This document shows, piece after piece, positions 12,601-23,548 of a DNA stretch of 64,000 bases. Position 1 is the first letter of the stretch; each line of letters starts with the position of its first letter. The translations under genes were made by a program, and so were the position numbers. Source of the stretch: Lineus longissimus (taxonomy: Eukaryota; Nemertea; Pilidiophora; Heteronemertea; Lineidae); contig NC_088309.1 of the NCBI RefSeq assembly GCF_910592395.1, forward strand, positions 20,834,599 through 20,898,598, written 5' to 3'. The notes beneath the pieces are model-generated. The model was not told where the DNA came from. It worked only from the letters and a program-made list of their open reading frames with translations, and did not search any database.

Positions 12601-15600
12601 AATATGCTCTTCTGCACAACTCCAAGAACTTCCTTAAAAACAAAGCCGGATCACATCAGTATGATTTAATGCCACCATTTTATGCTTTTGTCTGTTCTGG
12701 TTGGTAAATATTAAAATATTGTTGAACTAATATTTGCGTGTGCGCCACCGTGTCTACCACCTGCTTATTTTTTTCCAGTTTTGCTGACTATGATGATAGT
12801 TGGATCAATATCCAGGGTTTCTTCCACCAGTGAGAGAATGTTTGAATTCAACTGTTCTCATAAAGTGTGTTTAGAGGTGGCTGGTTTTGCCGCAGGCAAT
12901 CCACTCCCGCAAAACGATATTTCAAAGGATTATACAATACAATACAACTCTATATTGACAATGATTATAAAGTTCTGACAATCGCATACTCAGCAGAAAT
13001 TATAACTGCCCGCGGCACATTAAGCCTGCGTACCTTCAGGGTGGATCAACTGTTATTTGATCTGATTACCAGTACTATTTACTAGAACCTCGACTCAGCG
13101 TTGAAATCAATAACTCTGAGTGTTGAATGTCATAAGTGTGTACTTTGAGGGATGAAATTAATATTAGCATAAGCAGACGACAGGCAGCTATGCTTGGCTG
13201 AACTCCAATTTCTTTAGTAAATATGGGATGTTCCAGTCTTAGGTAATTTTCTGTCTTGTCTCACTATATATTTGCACGTGCGTTACCTAGTTTTGTAACA
13301 TTTTCGTTCTGTGTGTAATGCTTGTTCCTGTTAAATCAGTGCATTGTGTGTGCGTGTGTGTGTGTGTGTGTCGTTGCATCAATGTATGTCAGGTTAAGCG
13401 CTGTGCAAACAAGCGATTTTAAATCGCTGCAACTGTAAACACTGCTTTGTGTGACTAAAAGATCTCTCGTTGGCAGGTAAAACTGGTAGTGGTGATCACT
13501 GAGTTTGATTATGATCAAACTTTGTTCCTTCTAATCTCGCATTTAATTCCAGCCGGTACAGGTGGAGACGACTTTGATTTTCAAAAAAGTTCAAGGTCTC
13601 TAGTTCTGAATTTGACACCATGTGATTACGTGAGACACTGTCAGGTTTCTTAAAATGTCTTCTTTGCGTGTTTCACAGAGATCGAATAATCCATCTATTA
13701 GCGGTGCGGCCCTACAAGAAGCCAGAGCTCCTCGCAAGGCTACATAGAGGTGAGTTCAACGTGTTCAACCTTATCGTTCTGTTCACATTTCTGCTATACA
13801 CGCCTCCTGCTACACATTTATGCTGTGAATGCCTTCTGCTACTCTGTATGTGAGGACTTAACACCATCAATATTGCTGATAACATTTGACCATCCAAGCC
13901 CAGTCCTGTAAACCTTTTACACTGATAAAAATAGTGGCCAAAATGAACAGTGTTGATATCATTTTGCCTGATATTATTTCGGTAATAATTCAAGTCATGT
14001 GTTCTTTTTAGATGGCATCAAAGAAAAAGACCGGAACTCATTGGGGACGATCCTGCAGCAGGTCGCCGCCATGAATCCCCGCGATAACACGTTCAACCTC
14101 GCCAAACACATGTATAGCGAAGTCCGCATGGATTGGCCCGCTTATACTGACAATGACAGACAGCTGTTACAGAAGTAAGTATCTACGTCATGAAATGTCT
14201 GGGGTTAATAAACATTCACGCAGATGTGACGTGTTCATTGGTCGAAGCCATAGTTTGACCACAATACAGAGACGACATGTTTTGTATGACCATTGCAAAG
14301 AAACTTTGCAGGGACTTAAGCATTGCCCTTTGTCTTATGGGTGATTTTAACAAATTGGCATGCTGTTTTCTACATGAGGTGGATGACAAATATCTCCTAC
14401 TATTTCAGGCGACTTCCAAGCACTCCCACTCATTCTCCGAACATTTCCCCCGTTCAGTCTACCAGTCCGTCGAGCTCTCAGAATTCCCAAAACTCTCAAC
14501 ATTCGCAGGTAAGAGGTCACCCACGTCCTGTTAGTATAACGAGTTCTGTAAACCGGGAAATCTTCACAAAGCTGAAAGTTGATAAATTTGCTCATTTCAA
14601 ATTGGTGGTAGGCTAGGTATCATGTTTGAAGCTGAAGTTAATGGTTCATGCTTAACTGCATTACATAAGCACAGAGTTTGAAGAATCTACATTGTATGTT
14701 TTTATTGGTGTCTTTTAGAAACGGCCGAGTACCAGTGAAGATAGCAGTGTACCCGTGAAAAAGGCCAAGTTGACGGAGACAAAACTAGTCGATTCTTCCA
14801 ACCGAAAGGCCCACCATAATGGCACAATCAAACAGGACGCTGACTCAAGTCAGTCGAGGAAAGAGAATCATCTTGTGATAGGGAATACGAGTCCCGATAG
14901 TTTGGCTACGTCGACTTCTGACACTCCAGACTATGTCAAGTAAGTAAGACCATTTTGTAGTAGTCTGAAGAAACTTGGAATGAGTTTAAGTTACTATATA
15001 GTTTAAGTTATCTTATCCACAAATGGCGACAATCACGAATGAAAAGGCGTTTTTCATAGCGTGTTATAAGGTCATCAGAAAGTATACCCACAAACAGTTG
15101 GTGTGTTACATGTAGGTATAAAATTGCTGGTAAAATCCCAATTCACCCTGTAGCACAGGAACTGTCTACAGTTCTGAGTCCTTCTTGTTCGTTTTGTCTT
15201 TGAAAGAGTTCACTCTAACTTGTGTATAAACAAAAGCTTGCAGCCTTTACATAAGAATCTGATGCAGACTGCAGTTATTGTATTGGTTGCAGGAATAAGG
15301 TGATTGCCCGAGGTATCATTTTTGCTATTCATCGAATCTCCTTTGTCATCATGTGTGCGTGGTATTTCTGTGTGCGTGTGGAGAAATGATAGAGTTATCG
15401 ACACTTGTAAACTACTGAAATTAATCAATATCTAAGGTTTTTTTTAATAATAAAGCTAACATTTTCATGATGAGTTGAAAGTGTGATTTTTCCTTTGAAA
15501 GGAATAATCAATTTGGACAACTTGACATGTCTAGCTTTATTACCGGTAGGCAGCAGAAGTACGTAAGCGGCCTACTTCACAAAACATTTCAAGCCCATGT

Positions 15601-16448
15601 CAATTTCTTCCACAAAAGGTTCTGTATTGCATTGGACCACTAACTATTACTGCCACCGTTTGGCCATGAAGTCCCTCATCAAGTGACTTGCCTAAGGTCA
15701 CAAGTGATATAATGTGTCTGTTATTTGTTTCAGTCGTTATACTGTGATCCGCTCCAATGAGCAGCGCCAGAAGTACAAAGCTGATTTCAATTCAGAATAT
15801 GAAGAGTATCGCCACAATCATGCGGGTGTGGAACAGGTATCGAAGAAGTTCACTCATCTCGAAGTGCTCTATCGAAAAGCTCCAGAGGGAAGTAAAGATT
15901 TTGAGGTGAGTTTTGGTGTCAATTCCTATTACTCAGTAAATCTGAGGCCCGTTAAGCATTCAAAATTTGCCAAAAATGTGTTCCACGGTCATTGGGGCCA
16001 TGTTGCTTGGGTAAATGTTACTCTCTCCAATTCAGAACTTGTTGAACTGGTGTTGTCAGAATCTGTTGTGGGCGGTAGGTAGGAATAATGGTCACCTGCT
16101 CCCTTCCTGTCAGTCTGCTGTAGCAGGTGTTAGCATCATATTTCCGGTGCTCTTCCTGCTGCTTGGTCCAATAGGCAGCTTTGATGTTCATTTTGGCTCC
16201 ATAAATTAGGAAACCTTGTTCCTGTTTGTCTTCTGGCAGATACTTTAGTAGTAGTTGTGAATAATCTTTTGCTGTTTCATTTTCAGAATATCAAGAATAA
16301 GATACTCCATGAATACAAGACGTTGAAGAGCGATCCAAAATACGTCAAGAAAAAGCGCCGCCTGGAATACCTCCACAAAAAACTAGCGCATATTAAGAAA
16401 CTTATTTTAGAATACGACCAGTTACAATTACAAGTACATGATTCATAG
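3650..16448 (+). CDS. ELL: RNA polymerase II elongation factor ELL
   Basis: ELL suppresses Pol II pausing and is a subunit of super elongation complexes in the nucleus. Eleven coding exons join in phase: 3650-3781, 6906-6959, 7328-7452, 8644-8769, 9797-10201, 13679-13749, 14012-14174, 14409-14508, 14719-14939, 15734-15905, 16287-16448, giving 576 aa (human ELL 621). Residues 1 to about 360 hold the N-terminal ELL domain, for example YGLSSKTAASHGKTVVYLKL, VYKQTRQKMAQAEE and RDRIIHLLAVRPYKKPELL. The middle, residues 146-280 and 359-465, is a low-complexity Asn/Ser/Pro linker. The last 110 residues are the occludin/ELL domain, for example SNEQRQKYKADFNSEYEEY and EYLHKKLAHIKKLILEYDQ. The start ATG at 3650 overlaps an ATGGCG element. 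Long introns 1 and 5 carry repeats. A possible poly(A) signal aataaa lies at 17523. Confidence 0.97.
3782..6905 (+). other. ELL intron 1 (3.1 kb)
   Basis: No coding exon is seen here. It contains a short aataat-rich stretch near 4970-4990, a tcatca microsatellite near 6345-6362, a C-rich run at 6738-6752, and a TGACGTCA palindrome at 6808-6815 about 90 bases before exon 2. Confidence 0.7.
8090..8100 (+). repeat. 11-base G homopolymer in ELL intron 3
   Basis: A run of eleven G residues between ELL coding exons 3 and 4. A similar run of ten G residues occurs at 17621-17630 and one of eight at 11565-11572. Confidence 0.95.
12132..12170. repeat. 21-bp direct repeat abutting a SINE
   Basis: The 16-base word aaccgttctataaata occurs at 12132-12147 and again at 12153-12168. 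The second copy ends just before the SINE head. Confidence 0.85.
12171..12425 (+). mobile_element. tRNA-derived SINE in ELL intron 5
   Basis: The head has a Pol III A box (cggcctagtgg, 12179-12189) and a perfect B box (ggttcgaggcc, 12223-12233), 33 bases apart, resembling a serine/leucine-type tRNA D arm and T arm. It is followed by about 190 bases of non-tRNA body and an A/T-rich tail (aataaacaaac). It does not fold as an intact tRNA, so it is a SINE and not a tRNA gene. Target-site duplication is unclear; ctataaa flanks both ends weakly. Confidence 0.75.
12455..12579 (-). mobile_element. diverged MITE-like element, same family style as the one in the PES1 3' UTR
   Basis: Read on the minus strand it begins cagtagaaccctctgtcag and contains repeated aggacac words, ending near ggacacccctctatgg. 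The organisation matches the element at 50306-50445 (cagtaaaacctctctatc, aggacac, and an inverted end). It lies immediately downstream of the SINE in ELL intron 5. Confidence 0.5.
13345..13371 (+). repeat. (TG)n microsatellite in ELL intron 5
   Basis: An almost uninterrupted TG dinucleotide run with a single C substitution. Confidence 0.95.
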
Positions 16449-18186
16449 CATATTAAATTAATAGGTATTTGTTGAGTCAGTGTCTGTGGGTATTTGATCC
16501 GGTCTCTTTTGTAGATATGTATTTAATGTACAGTGTATTTATATATTTGTTGACTTGATTGATACAGCTTTGTGGTGTGGTTTCTCCCTTGAACTCCCAG
16601 TGTGGTAACCTGTCAAAAAGAGCCTGATATGTATGAGGTTGATTGGCTCCGGTGTATTCAGTTCACCTTAAGATATGGTGATATCCATACTTGGATTTTA
16701 ATCAAACAATTTTTTTGCATTCCCACAGTCGATTTTATATTTCTTGGTGCTACGTTCCGATAGCAAATATTCCTACTGAATACCAATTTAAACAATGCTG
16801 TTGTATAGCCAGGTAAACAAACCCCGTGCATACTAGTCTTGTCGCACTTGCGTACCTAATAACTACATTACAGCTTATTTTTATTTCTGATTGCCTGTGG
16901 GACGGATGTTAACAATGTCCAGGAAGAAACCGCACCTTCAAAATTAGGATCGTTTTTGTGGTTTATACTTGCTATGTCTGAATGCTTCACTATCTCTTTT
17001 GGGCTTTTTGACATCAGTATCACCCTGGTGAATCTGCACCACATTTCCCGAGGGCATGCCTCTGTTCTGTCAGATTTACTGGAAATGTCATCCCTAGTCC
17101 CGAGTTTTAACGTAACTGAGAGAAAATACTGAATTAGATCACTCGGGAAACGTGGTCCAAATTCTCCAGGTTGTGTAGGGTCCTCCAAAACAACATCAGG
17201 GTACATGTTATATATTCAAAAGTAAATGACGGTTTACATCTGGAAAAGCAATTAGGGTCATAAAAGCGTTGGATAGATGCCATATCAAATGTTTTGTGAT
17301 TCTAATAAGCTGACTTAGATATTGCTCAAGAGTACATTGTAGTTTGTTATGTTTCAAAACATATAACAGGCTGTGATGCAGGAACCAGGTGCTGCCAAAT
17401 TAAATGGAGCAGAAAGTGACATTTATTCATGATATTATGAAGCAGACATCCATAATGTAATGAGGCAGATAATTACATTTGTTTGCATTGCTAATCATGC
17501 GTATGGTCGCCTAAAAACAGATAATAAAAGATATATCAACATACGTCAACCCTGGGAGAGGCCTTAATTCATCTTTATCTGACATAAAACTGCATCAATC
17601 ATTTTGTTTTATTGATGCAAGGGGGGGGGGTATTAGCCTATACCTGTAGTGTTATTTGAAAAGTAGAGGCTGTGACTTTCGTTATAGGACTATAACAGCA
17701 CTCTGGCTAAACTCCTGTGGTGAAACTACATGTGTTTATTTCACTCACCTCATTGTGTATAAATATCTCATCTTTATAATCATTGCAACTTCTGATGGTA
17801 TGAGATTGTATTCCTTTGCACGAGTGCAGCTCCTGACAACGTAAACTCACAACATCTTGCACCATGACACATCGTATTTGAGATGAGATGAGACATCGCA
17901 GGTGCTGCACTCCGACGAGGAATATTGTACTTATTCAAGACAAATGCATGGACTTGAATTGTTAATCGTGCAATCTCATCTATTGCGAGTCACTGTATAA
18001 GCAATTTTGTAGCATAAGCAGCAGAATCAAAATCGAAGAGTATGATTTATGAAACTGGATATCGGGTTGACGAGTAAAATGAGAAAAGAGTCTCATTAAA
18101 AAAATTGAAAAAAATGAAAACCTTGGTATAAGGATATCTATTTATTTACCTGCTTTCTGTATATTGCTTAGCGAATTCCTCTATAA
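16449..18186. other. ELL 3' UTR and downstream sequence
   Basis: This contains the likely ELL 3' UTR, with a candidate aataaa at 17523-17528. A minus-strand open frame occupies 17206-16868 and is listed separately. A perfect 9-bp hairpin lies at 17591-17619, followed one base later by ten G residues. No other feature could be supported. Confidence 0.6.
16868..17206 (-). CDS. hypothetical 112-codon ORF antisense to the ELL 3' flank
   Basis: An ATG-initiated open frame on the minus strand, 112 codons without introns, ending in TAA. The composition is protein-like (for example GEFGPRFPSDLIQYFL and TEACPREMWCRFTRVILM), but I recognise no domain, signal peptide or membrane segment. It may be a lineage-specific single-exon gene, one exon of a longer gene, or a chance frame. 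No upstream promoter or poly(A) signal is convincing. Confidence 0.2.
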   Translation of the reverse strand: MYPDVVLEDPTQPGEFGPRFPSDLIQYFLSVTLKLGTRDDISSKSDRTEACPREMWCRFTRVILMSKSPKEIVKHSDIASINHKNDPNFEGAVSSWTLLTSVPQAIRNKNKL

Positions 18187-19975
18187 TTTGAAAACCTGAT
18201 AAATATCTTGTTGAATGTTGCGTATCAAAGTTTGGTAGCAGAAGACAACACAGCTTTGGCGGAACTGGTAGAAAATATGAGGAGCGCCTACAAATTTATG
18301 TTACAGTTTATACGGTATAAATCTTTACTCTTCTCAGCCCATGATAGAAGTCGCTTAATGGATTTCAAGAAAATCTTGTTATTTATTTTCAAAAGACAAT
18401 ATTTGGCTGTTTCTCTCAAAAGAGTGGGTTATCAGTGTTAACTGACTATCAGGAAGATTTTATTTTGTTCAACCCAGTACATTCAGGGGCAGGGTTGAAT
18501 AGACTGAATTGATAGACACAGAAATTGTTTTAACGTTTCAGTTTTCTTCTGACAGCCATTCAGTTTAGATAGGAAATCGAGCTGAAACTTTCTGAGGTTT
18601 TTTGTTAGCTTCTGTCAATTAGGTACTCGCCGTGTACTTACAGTTCCAAACATTGAGAAATTAAATTGCATTTAAACCAAAATTAAAGCCAAAATTATTT
18701 TCGTCCAAATTGGACGTTTTCCAGTTGGCATTTGTCAGGATGTGTATCACCTTTTCAGTTGGGAATATGTAGTTGTTTAGTGTGCTATGCGGTGTTTTAA
18801 ACCCAGATCAAGAACCCACAGACACTGGCCTCGATTATTTAAATTATGGCCAATATTGAAGCGTACGGTAACTTTGAACAAGGATAAATGACTCTCGACC
18901 TGGGATTACCTTGGCAGAAGTGTGCAGTGCAGCAATGAGACGTTTTATCTCCCATTTGGGGAAGTTGGTTTCGGTGCTGCCACCTTTTCATTCTTGAAGG
19001 ATGATAACCTACTGGTATACACACTCACACTTTATACGTTCAGGTGATCCCAGTCTTTATGTGGCTGCATTCATGTAGCTTTTGTTAGGGTTTACGGATC
19101 TTAAGCCCTTTAAATCGATGTTAGGTCCCAAGCTCAAATCCAGCAATGTGGCTGACAAATACAATGTATGTCTACCATAATTACTTTAGAATGTCTTGCT
19201 CTGTTTGATATTTTAGCGTCAAGTGAATTATTTGCACTCTAAATCTGAATCATTTGCACCCTAAATCGTGTTAAAACCAATGAAAAAAACAACCCGTCAC
19301 GCATTTTTTGATGCAAAGATGCTCTGCACATATCATCTGGAGTGACCCCTACCCCGGGTTTCATTTGAACAATGTGACTAGGCCCTCCATGTAGTTGGTC
19401 CAGGAAATTGTTGATTTGGGGACATGCAGAGTGTGTTGTGTAAAGAATGTGTTCACGGATCCAAAGATTGATACGGCTGTGTTTGGTTCTAAATCGAAGA
19501 TCTTTCTGAGATGCCTTGTATTATGACCATCTGAATTCGATTAAAAAACTTAACACTTCAGGAAAATTGCATTTTTGTGCTCCCAAACGTAGTTGATATT
19601 CATAACATTTACATGTAGAAAAAAACTAACCCAAATTGTGTAGTTTAGGCAGCTTTTGATCCCTTAGAGTGGGGTTTGTCCAGATCTGCCTAGTCTTCAG
19701 TTGTATGGGAATCTCTGCTGTGACCACATTGGCTGTGAAAGGTTACTCAAACACATATCAAGAACAGATGACAAACAACAAATCTCCAGTGAATGAGATA
19801 TCATAATGGCCAAATCTAAGCGGTTTGAATACATGTTGTTTTTTCACTCCGATCAGACTCGTGCCAGGGAATGAAATACAAGACGTGTTGGATGCCATTA
19901 TACTGGCTAGATCTAAAGTGCTTGATGACCTGGTGAATAACTGGTGTCAAGAGTGCATGATTGGCCGGCCACCTG
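18187..19975 (+). CDS. unrecognised exon pair (partial gene or pseudogene)
   Basis: Two plus-strand segments look coding. The first is open from 18187 and ends at a GT donor after 18320 (phase 2), encoding a helical stretch with LVAEDNTALAELVENMRSAY. The second starts after an AG at about 19855 and ends at a GTGAGT donor near 19975, encoding NEIQDVLDAIILARSKVLDD and then LVNNWCQECMIGRPP. The phases fit: CG plus A gives Arg, joining MLQFIR to LVPGNEI. A further phase-compatible acceptor at 20076 would add about 40 codons to a TAG near 20200, but that segment is unconvincing. There is no clear initiating exon. I do not recognise the family; it could be a decayed gene. The interval lies between ELL and the satellite block. 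Confidence 0.35.
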
Positions 19976-20204
19976 GTGAGTGCTTTGATTACGCTCTAGC
20001 TCTTGATAGGCCTGGTGAAAACAGCTGAAATAGTTGAAGTGCTAGATTTGTTTTTCGACTGATTAAAACACTGCAGTGCAGATAACCACATCAGTGGAAG
20101 CACTCAATTCGCTTCAGAAAACCTCGTGTGATCACAGCCAGTCATTCCCAGAACTGATTTGTACTTTTTATTGGACATTGTTTAATTTTTTGTTTTAGTT
20201 TGGT

Positions 20205-21718
20205 GACGCTCGGTGTTATCGTTTTACTCAATGGAGCTTGTTCTCTGAGGTTTATGATGAAGAAACTTGCTTATGAAGTTGTGATTTTTCGATAACCACA
20301 TTGTGTTTCAGTCGAAGTGTTTGTAGTCGATTCACTTTTGACCTGTCTTGATCAAAGGCAATCATCTCTTGTTTTAGACAATAAGAAGTTAAGAATTTTA
20401 AGTAGAACCCACTGAAATTTGGCGTTTGTCTTGATGGGTTCCATATGCTGTGTCTTCAAGCACATATTTATAGCAGTGGCAACTATCTCTGATCCTTGTC
20501 ATGTCTGTAAAACTACATTTACTAAGCCACCTGACCGTTATTAACATGGTGTGGTTTTTTGTGTGGGATAATGGGCATTTGGTATGATGTAGTAAATACA
20601 TGAAAACTATAAAATGTGTCGTAACTTGACCTGAAGCCTTGAGTTGGCCAACATCTAAATTAGGTTTTGTTGGAAGTTTATTCAAGAAAGATAACAAATA
20701 TGGTTCACCTCGTCATTGTCTATATTTTAATGTTATTTTAATATCAGTCATGCTGCATTTAGAAATGTCACGTGATTTTGAGATGTATCAAAATGTGAGG
20801 CAGAAACTATGATAACTTGTGTTTTGTAGGTCCAGACCGAATACTTATTCGTATACACCAGTCAGTGTATTGTTAGTAATGAAAACAAACAAATTTGCTT
20901 GAAAATTATGACGCTTTTGTTAAATTTGGGCAGAAAGAACTGACACTTTGTTGGTCCTGAGGTTGATTTTCTTTATCGTTGTTCAGAAATCATACGAGAT
21001 ACGTTAATGTTGATGTTTCTATTGTCATCCGTTTGTCTCGACCTGTTGGACATTGGCACTGTTGAGATGTTGTTCTTTTTAGTGTCACTTGTTTCTCGTG
21101 ACAAAAACATTAGTTCAGAAATCACTTCTTGGTTAATATAATGTTGACGTTTTCAATGTCACCCATTTGTCTTGACCCAAACATCCAAAGGCATTCTGTC
21201 GTGTTAACTTGTGTTCTCTTTGTAGACAGTCCTTATTTTTCTGGGCAAATTCTTTAAAACACGAAATTCCAGTTTGAAGGGTCGTCTGTTGATTGTAACA
21301 CATGCAATCTAATCGGGTTTATGCTAGATGTTTCAGTGCCCGGTAGTACATTGTACCACGTACGGACAGCGAAAGGGTTAAGGTAGACAATTGTAAATTT
21401 ATTGGATAATGGGTTTTTTGTTGAAAGCATACAAGCCTAAAAGTGGGGATGAACTGTGAGTAGACATGTGTAACTTCTTTTGCCCCACCTGGCTCTTGCC
21501 TGAAGTTTCCCCTCGAGATGCTTGAACTAATTGTGTATTCAGAACCTGTGTTGGCAATGTGAACATTTTATTATGCTTTTGTTCTGCCCGAGTGATAGCC
21601 CGGTCTTGAACCCTCAATATGCAATGGACCTGATCTGTTATTTTAAGGTATGCGTCATTGTACCTTTTGTGCAAATAAAAATACTGGCAAGCAAGAAATA
21701 AATCTTTAGCCGTTCATC
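20205..21718. other. sequence with no recognised feature
   Basis: A/T-rich DNA between the unrecognised exon pair and the satellite. An aaagggttaa word near 21370 resembles the end of the TTAA-flanked MITE at 63 kb, but no partner end was found. Nothing else can be supported. Confidence 0.5.
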
Positions 21719-23100
21719 CTTTACATCTCACTCTTGTAAGGAAACTACCTACTTCTTCTTTGGGACATCCTGAATAGGTAGCTCTTCTGGTACATCTCAC
21801 CCTTGTATGACATCAACCTACAGTCTCTTTGAGACACCCTGAATAGCGAGCCCTCCATCAAGTGCACCTTGTCCTTGTTGGGGAACAGCCTACAGTCTTT
21901 TGAGACACCCTGAATAGGGAGTCCTTCATTTACTGCATCTTGTCCTTGTTGGAGAACAACCTACAGTTTTTTGGGACACCCTGAATAGGGAGCCCTTCAT
22001 CAAGTGCATCTTGTCCTTGTTGGAGAACAGCCTACTGTCTTTGGAGACACCCTGAATAGGGAGCCCTCCATCAAGTGCACCTTGTCCTTGTTGGGGAACA
22101 GCCTACTGTCTTTTGAGACATCCTGAATAGGGAGCCCTCCATCCATCAAGTGCATCTTGCTTTGTAAGAGAACAGCCTACTGTCTTTTGAGACACCCTGC
22201 TGAATAGGGAGCTCTCCATCAAGTCAATCATGTTCTTGTTGGAGAACAACCTACCATCCTCTGAAACACCCTGTACAGGGAGCACTCCATCAAAAACACC
22301 TTGCCCGAGTTGGAGAACAACCTACTGTCTTTTGAGACACCCTGAATAAGGAGCTTTCCATCAAGTTAATCTGGTCCTTGTTGTAGAACAACCTAACATC
22401 TTTTGAGACACCCTGAATAAGGAGCTTTTCATCAAGTTAATCTGGTCCTTGTTGTAGATCAACCTAACATCTTTTGAGACACCCTGAATAGGGGCCCTCC
22501 ATCGAGTGAATCTTGTTCTTTTTTGGAGAACAACCTACTGTCCTCTGAAACACCCTGAATAGGGAACTCTTCATCAAAGACACCTTCCCCGAGTTGGATA
22601 ACAACCTTTCATCGTTTGAAACACCCTGAATAAGGAGCCCTCCATCAAGTACATCTTGTCCTTGTTGGATACCAGCCATTCGTCAAGTAAACCGTTTCCG
22701 TGATGGACTTTGAGAGACTCTGACAAGTGAGCTCATCATCCATTACTGATCCTCGCTCTTGTTAGAGTACAAACTACTGTCTTTCGAGAAAATGAATAGC
22801 AAGGTTGTCATTAGGTACATCCTGTCCTTTCGGACATCCTGAATATAGCTACCATTTTATCATATGTATCTGCTCCTTGTTGGAGGACAACCCATCTTCA
22901 TTTTTGTACACCAAAGCCAGCTGTCGTCCACAATTACAACACACCCTTGTTAGACAACATTACACCCTGTTGGAACACCCTGAATAGCAGAGTTTCGTCC
23001 ATTACGTCTCACTCTTATTAGAGAACAACCTACTGTTTTTTGAGACATCCTGAGCTTTTTGTCAAGAACATATCGCCCTTGATGGAGAAAAAACCAGCAT
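21719..23100 (-). repeat. 71-bp satellite array, minus orientation (about 19-20 monomers)
   Basis: Diverged head-to-tail monomers of about 71 bp. On the minus strand each reads ctccctattcagggtgtctc, then an aaaagacagtaggctgttct block, then a caacaaggacaagatg block. The monomers here are more divergent from each other than those at 25-27 kb, with several small indels, which suggests an older array. Orientation is opposite to the arrays at 23.11-23.55 and 24.99-27.13 kb. Open frames in this DNA are by-products, since 71 is not a multiple of three. Confidence 0.95.
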
Positions 23101-23104
23101 CTGG

Positions 23105-23548
23105 CTGTCCCAAAGGACAAAAGGCTGTTCTCCAACAAGGAACCGATGAACTTAATGAGGTACTAGCTTGTGCACCCAAATGAAGATTGGTTGTACTTCA
23201 ACAAGGACAAGATGTACTTGATGAAGTGGTTTTCCCAATTAAAGATAAGATGTACTCGATGGCGACCTCCCTATTTGCAGTGTCCAGATCCTAGACAAAA
23301 CAGAGGGTTGTTCTCTAACAAGGGCTAGGATGGATAAAGAAATAGCTATTCAGAGTCTACCAAAAGACAGAAGGTTGTTCTATATCAAGGACAATGTGTT
23401 CTTGATGAAGAGCTTCCTATTCAGGGTGTCTCGAACGAATGTAGGTTGTTTGCCAACAGGGACAAGGTGTATTTGATACAGAACTCCCTAATTCTGGGTG
23501 TCTCAAAAGACAGAAGGTTGTTCTCCAACTAGGACATGCTGCACTTGT
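23105..23548 (+). repeat. 71-bp satellite, short plus-oriented segment (about 6 diverged monomers)
   Basis: Immediately after a switch point near 23100 the same monomer continues in the opposite orientation (aggctgttctccaacaagga at about 23122). These monomers are degenerate. The segment abuts the retroelement fragment that interrupts the plus-oriented satellite. Confidence 0.85.
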
